From JAPLDP01 sp964628285 (lineage in GTDB: Bacteria > Bacteroidota > Bacteroidia > Bacteroidales > JAGONC01), in contig CAZVNP010000070.1 of assembly GCA_964628285.1 (NCBI GenBank), positions 1-13,346 of the forward strand: DNA of 13,346 bases. The letters run 5' to 3'. Shown one piece after another: positions 11,638 to 13,346 of the stretch. The notes under the pieces were generated by a model, which saw nothing but the letters and a program-made list of their open reading frames with translations, was not told where the DNA came from and made no database searches. Both the position numbers and the translations under genes were made by a program. How positions within the stretch are numbered: the first letter of the stretch is position 1; each line of letters opens with the position of its first letter.

Positions 11638-11924
11638 ATTGATACGGCATCCTGCAAGATTTTATCCCTGAGATAAGGCGAAAGAGCCTTCTCAGTGACG
11701 ACATCGACCTTGCGGTGAGTGATGTCTTCAAGAGCATTCTTGATCGCGATTATGTCGAGAAGAGATCGGTCAGGCGCCATCTCGACCAAAAGATCTATGT
11801 CACTATCGGGCCGCTCCTCACCTCTCGCAAAAGAACCAAAAACCCTTAAATTTTTTGCTCCGTGCGTTGCCGCAACTTTCAGGATTTGCGTCCGTTTTTC
11901 TGTAAGGCTTTGACTGATCGCCAT
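11634..11924 (-). CDS. MNT-domain nucleotidyltransferase antitoxin (MntA-like), copy B
   Basis: A 96-residue protein identical to copy A (1261-1551) at 87 positions, with Gly30-Ser31, Asp42, Asp44 and Asp74 intact. It should AMPylate the adjacent HEPN protein. The start is supported by GGAGTGA about 6 bases upstream. Changes lie at residues 8, 12, 13, 20, 21 and 24 and near the end (84, 85, 91), i.e. surfaces outside the catalytic core. Confidence 0.9.
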   Translation of the reverse strand: MAISQSLTEKRTQILKVAATHGAKNLRVFGSFARGEERPDSDIDLLVEMAPDRSLLDIIAIKNALEDITHRKVDVVTEKALSPYLRDKILQDAVSI

Positions 11925-11994
11925 GTTATTTCACTCCTGCCTGTCGACTTGTTATACTAAATTTTTATTCACGATATAAGGTAAATTTGTGTTA

Positions 11995-12023
11995 ATAATT
12001 TCCGAAAATACATGATTTGTCAA
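11995..12023 (-). promoter_or_regulatory. Promoter of HEPN-MNT copy B
   Basis: TTGACA (12018-12023), 17-base spacer, AATTAT (11995-12000) on the minus strand; same geometry as copy A (1619-1647). Confidence 0.6.
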
Positions 12024-12056
12024 TAAAAATAGACCACATAGCGATGGCCCATACCA

Positions 12057-12077
12057 ATTTTGAGTTATGAGTGTTGA
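12057..12077. repeat. Heptamer array R10 (3 units)
   Basis: CCA, then ATTTTGA, GTTATGA, GTGTTGA. It is followed by the linker and the terminator at 12119, and is the right-hand boundary of HEPN-MNT copy B, as R2 is for copy A. Confidence 0.8.
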
Positions 12078-12118
12078 ATAAAAAAAGGCAGAATAGAGCA
12101 GGCAGAAGAGACAAATGG

Positions 12119-12148
12119 AAAAGGCCCGTCGGAAATGGCGGGCTTTTT
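12119..12148. terminator. Bidirectional terminator right of HEPN-MNT copy B
   Basis: AAAAGGCCCG (12119-12128) with CGGGCTTTTT (12139-12148). It is homologous to the hairpin at 1750, with a weaker upper stem, and insulates HEPN-MNT from vapBC. Confidence 0.7.
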
Positions 12149-12228
12149 CTTTAACTTTAAATATTTCATACTGATGGTAGACAACATAATAAGAGGTATA
12201 ATAACTGCAATGGTATAACATTTATAAA

Positions 12229-12257
12229 TTGACTTACATATTATAATTGGGTATACT
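12229..12257 (+). promoter_or_regulatory. vapBC promoter
   Basis: TTGACT (12229-12234), 17 bases, TATACT (12252-12257). The leader would be about 20 bases. GGTATA occurs at 12195, 12212 and 12250, the last within the -10, and may be an operator repeat for VapB. Confidence 0.75.
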
Positions 12258-12283
12258 TAACAAAACAATATAGGAGAATGCTC

Positions 12284-12514
12284 ATGGAGAGATCAACGGT
12301 TACGGTCAAAGGGCAGGTGGTAATTCCTGCACGCCTTAGAAAAAAATATGGCATCAAGAAGGGCACGCAGGTATCTCTTTACGAAAGAAAGGGCGAGATT
12401 GTCATAAAGCCTATCACGGATGAATACATTCGCGCCATGGCTGGCATGACCGGCACAAAAGGCAAGCTTTTAAAAGCGCTCAAAGAAGAGAAAGCCAGGG
12501 AACGGGTCTTATGA
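12284..12514 (+). CDS. vapB: AbrB/MazE-type antitoxin of a VapBC pair
   Basis: This 76-residue protein has an N-terminal swapped-hairpin AbrB domain: STVTVKGQVVIPARLRKKYGIKKGTQVSLYE (about residues 3-33, shown with usual spacing) and GEIVIKPI. The lysine-rich C-terminal tail would bind the PIN toxin. ATG 12284 is chosen because AGGAG lies 7 bases upstream; the ATG at 12278 would leave only one base. The stop overlaps the toxin start (ATGA, 12511-12514). Confidence 0.88.
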   Translation: MERSTVTVKGQVVIPARLRKKYGIKKGTQVSLYERKGEIVIKPITDEYIRAMAGMTGTKGKLLKALKEEKARERVL

Positions 12515-12918
12515 AGGCCGGTCAAAGAGTCCTGGATGCATACAGCCTGCTAGCTTACCTTGAGGGTGAGAAGGGGGCTGATCAGATGATCGAGATTATT
12601 AAGACTGCGCGGGATCAGGGCAGGGATCTGCTGCTTTCCGTGGTAAACTGGGGAGAGGTTTATTATATTACGTTGAGAGAGGCAGGAAGGGAGCGTGCCG
12701 AGGCTGTCGCACAGCTTATTGAGACACTCCCGATTCGCGTAGTTCCTGTTGACATGGAACTTATAAGGCAGGCCGCGGAATACAAGGCACACAGGAAAAT
12801 GTCATATGCCGATTGCATTTCGGCTGCTCTTGCAAAGCTGAGGAAAGCGGAGTTGGTGACGGGAGATAAGGATTTAAAACAGGTGGAGGGCGAGATCAAG
12901 ATCCTGTGGCTGAAATAA
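12511..12918 (+). CDS. vapC: PIN-domain toxin VapC
   Basis: This 135-residue PIN domain has the acidic active site in place: Asp9 (VLDAYSLLAYL), Glu49 (NWGEVYY), Asp101 (SYADCISAA) and Asp119 (TGDKDLK). VapC toxins are Mg-dependent RNases, often cutting tRNA or rRNA; the target here cannot be told. It is translationally coupled to VapB by a 4-base overlap. The C-terminus is complete. Confidence 0.92.
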   Translation: MKAGQRVLDAYSLLAYLEGEKGADQMIEIIKTARDQGRDLLLSVVNWGEVYYITLREAGRERAEAVAQLIETLPIRVVPVDMELIRQAAEYKAHRKMSYADCISAALAKLRKAELVTGDKDLKQVEGEIKILWLK

Positions 12919-12949
12919 AAAACGGAAAAATAAAGGCAAGCTATATAAG

Positions 12950-12975
12950 TCGCAGGCTGCAGCCTATTCCAATGA
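12950..12975. repeat. Degenerate repeat boundary after vapC
   Basis: GTCGCAGGCTGCAGCCT with palindromic AGGCTGCAGCCT (12953-12964), then ATTCCAATGATAGA. It resembles the hairpin and CCAAT entry of the other boundaries, but the heptamers have decayed. It separates vapBC from the next gene. Confidence 0.5.
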
Positions 12976-13063
12976 TAGAATGCAGCTTTTCTAATTGACA
13001 AAAGAGAAGGATATTATATGTGATGCATCAATTACATATTCGATAAATAGATAGAGGTTAGTC

Positions 13064-13288
13064 ATGGCCCAAAATATTACCGTGATAATTCCGGATGAGA
13101 TTGAAAAGAGGCTCGAGAAGCTCTCCAGCAAGACAAAAAGGCCGAAGAGCTTTTATATTAAAGATATGCTGGAGAAGTACCTGGATGAGTACGAAGATAC
13201 TTTCCTTGCACTCGATAGACTGAATGAAAAGACCGCCAAATACTACACTACAGAAGAGGTAGAAAAGCTTTTATCCAAGCGTACCTGA
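13064..13288 (+). CDS. Orphan ribbon-helix-helix (CopG/RelB-like) antitoxin
   Basis: This 74-residue protein begins with a strand and helix pattern NITVIIPDEIEKRLEKLS, then TKRPKSFYIKDMLEKYLDEYED, the ribbon-helix-helix fold seen in CopG and RelB/DinJ-type antitoxins. The acidic C-terminal part (EKTAKYYTTEEVEKLL) looks like a toxin-binding tail. GAGG lies 6 bases ahead of the ATG. Antitoxins of this type are normally followed directly by a RelE/ParE gene, but here a heptamer array starts 45 bases after the stop and no toxin is visible in the window. TTGACA at 12995-13000 may be part of its promoter. Confidence 0.78.
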   Translation: MAQNITVIIPDEIEKRLEKLSSKTKRPKSFYIKDMLEKYLDEYEDTFLALDRLNEKTAKYYTTEEVEKLLSKRT

Positions 13289-13314
13289 GTCGTGCCGAGA
13301 AGCGGAAGGCATTG

Positions 13315-13346
13315 GGCGTAAGGGCTGCACCAATTTTGAGTTTTGA
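13315..13346. repeat. Heptamer array R11, cut by the window end
   Basis: GGGCTGCACCA leads into ATTTTGA (13333-13339) and GTTTTGA (13340-13346); the array continues beyond the window. Confidence 0.75.

Noticed and set aside
698..13346. CRISPR array
   Set aside because: The repeat units are 7 or 9 bases and contiguous, with no regular spacers and no cas genes.

Overview
This looks like a piece of a draft genome or metagenome scaffold (it contains a 100-base run of Ns) from a Gram-negative bacterium with an exosortase/PEP-CTERM surface system and class I cyclic-di-GMP riboswitches. That combination, together with repeat-rich intergenic DNA and many toxin-antitoxin (TA) modules, suggests Desulfobacterota (deltaproteobacteria) or Nitrospirota. 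This is an inference from gene content; no rRNA or other taxonomic marker is present.

Layout from left to right: a Phd/YefM-ParE/RelE TA pair (60-678, +); a HEPN-MNT pair, copy A (935-1551, -); a PEP-CTERM surface protein (2253-3017, -); a UDP-glucuronate 4-epimerase-like sugar epimerase (3578-4591, -); two paralogous secreted fibronectin-III proteins (4993-5889 and 6738-7583, +), each behind its own cyclic-di-GMP-I riboswitch; an AbiEi-AbiEii type IV TA pair (7789-9331, -); an orphan PEP-CTERM tail and a glycine/proline/glutamine-repeat PEP-CTERM protein holding the assembly gap (9728-10289, -); BrnT-BrnA (10557-11065, -); HEPN-MNT copy B (11296-11924, -); VapB-VapC (12284-12918, +); and a lone ribbon-helix-helix antitoxin-like protein (13064-13288, +).

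Two biological themes are interleaved. One is surface/matrix biology: an acidic-sugar epimerase, exosortase substrates and c-di-GMP-controlled adhesin-like FnIII proteins. The other is a dense TA/defence cluster: six recognisable two-gene modules plus an orphan antitoxin in 13 kb.

The most unusual feature is the punctuation between modules. Almost every gene module is separated from the next by a short array of degenerate 7-bp repeats (consensus RTTTTGA, normally entered through CCA and often preceded by a small GCAGG/CCTGC-type hairpin). In five places the array is followed by a conserved linker of about 40-45 bp and a bidirectional terminator hairpin. Two further short-tandem families (a GTGGTGA heptamer and a GTCTATCCG/GTCTNTTTN nonamer) lie in the same gaps. 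The HEPN-MNT module occurs twice, with these elements on both sides each time. Other sequence-supported regulatory finds are matching alternative pairings between the two riboswitch platforms and the Shine-Dalgarno sequences, a 37-bp palindrome in front of abiE, a shared 19-bp motif upstream of both PEP-CTERM genes, and a promoter that would make brnT leaderless.
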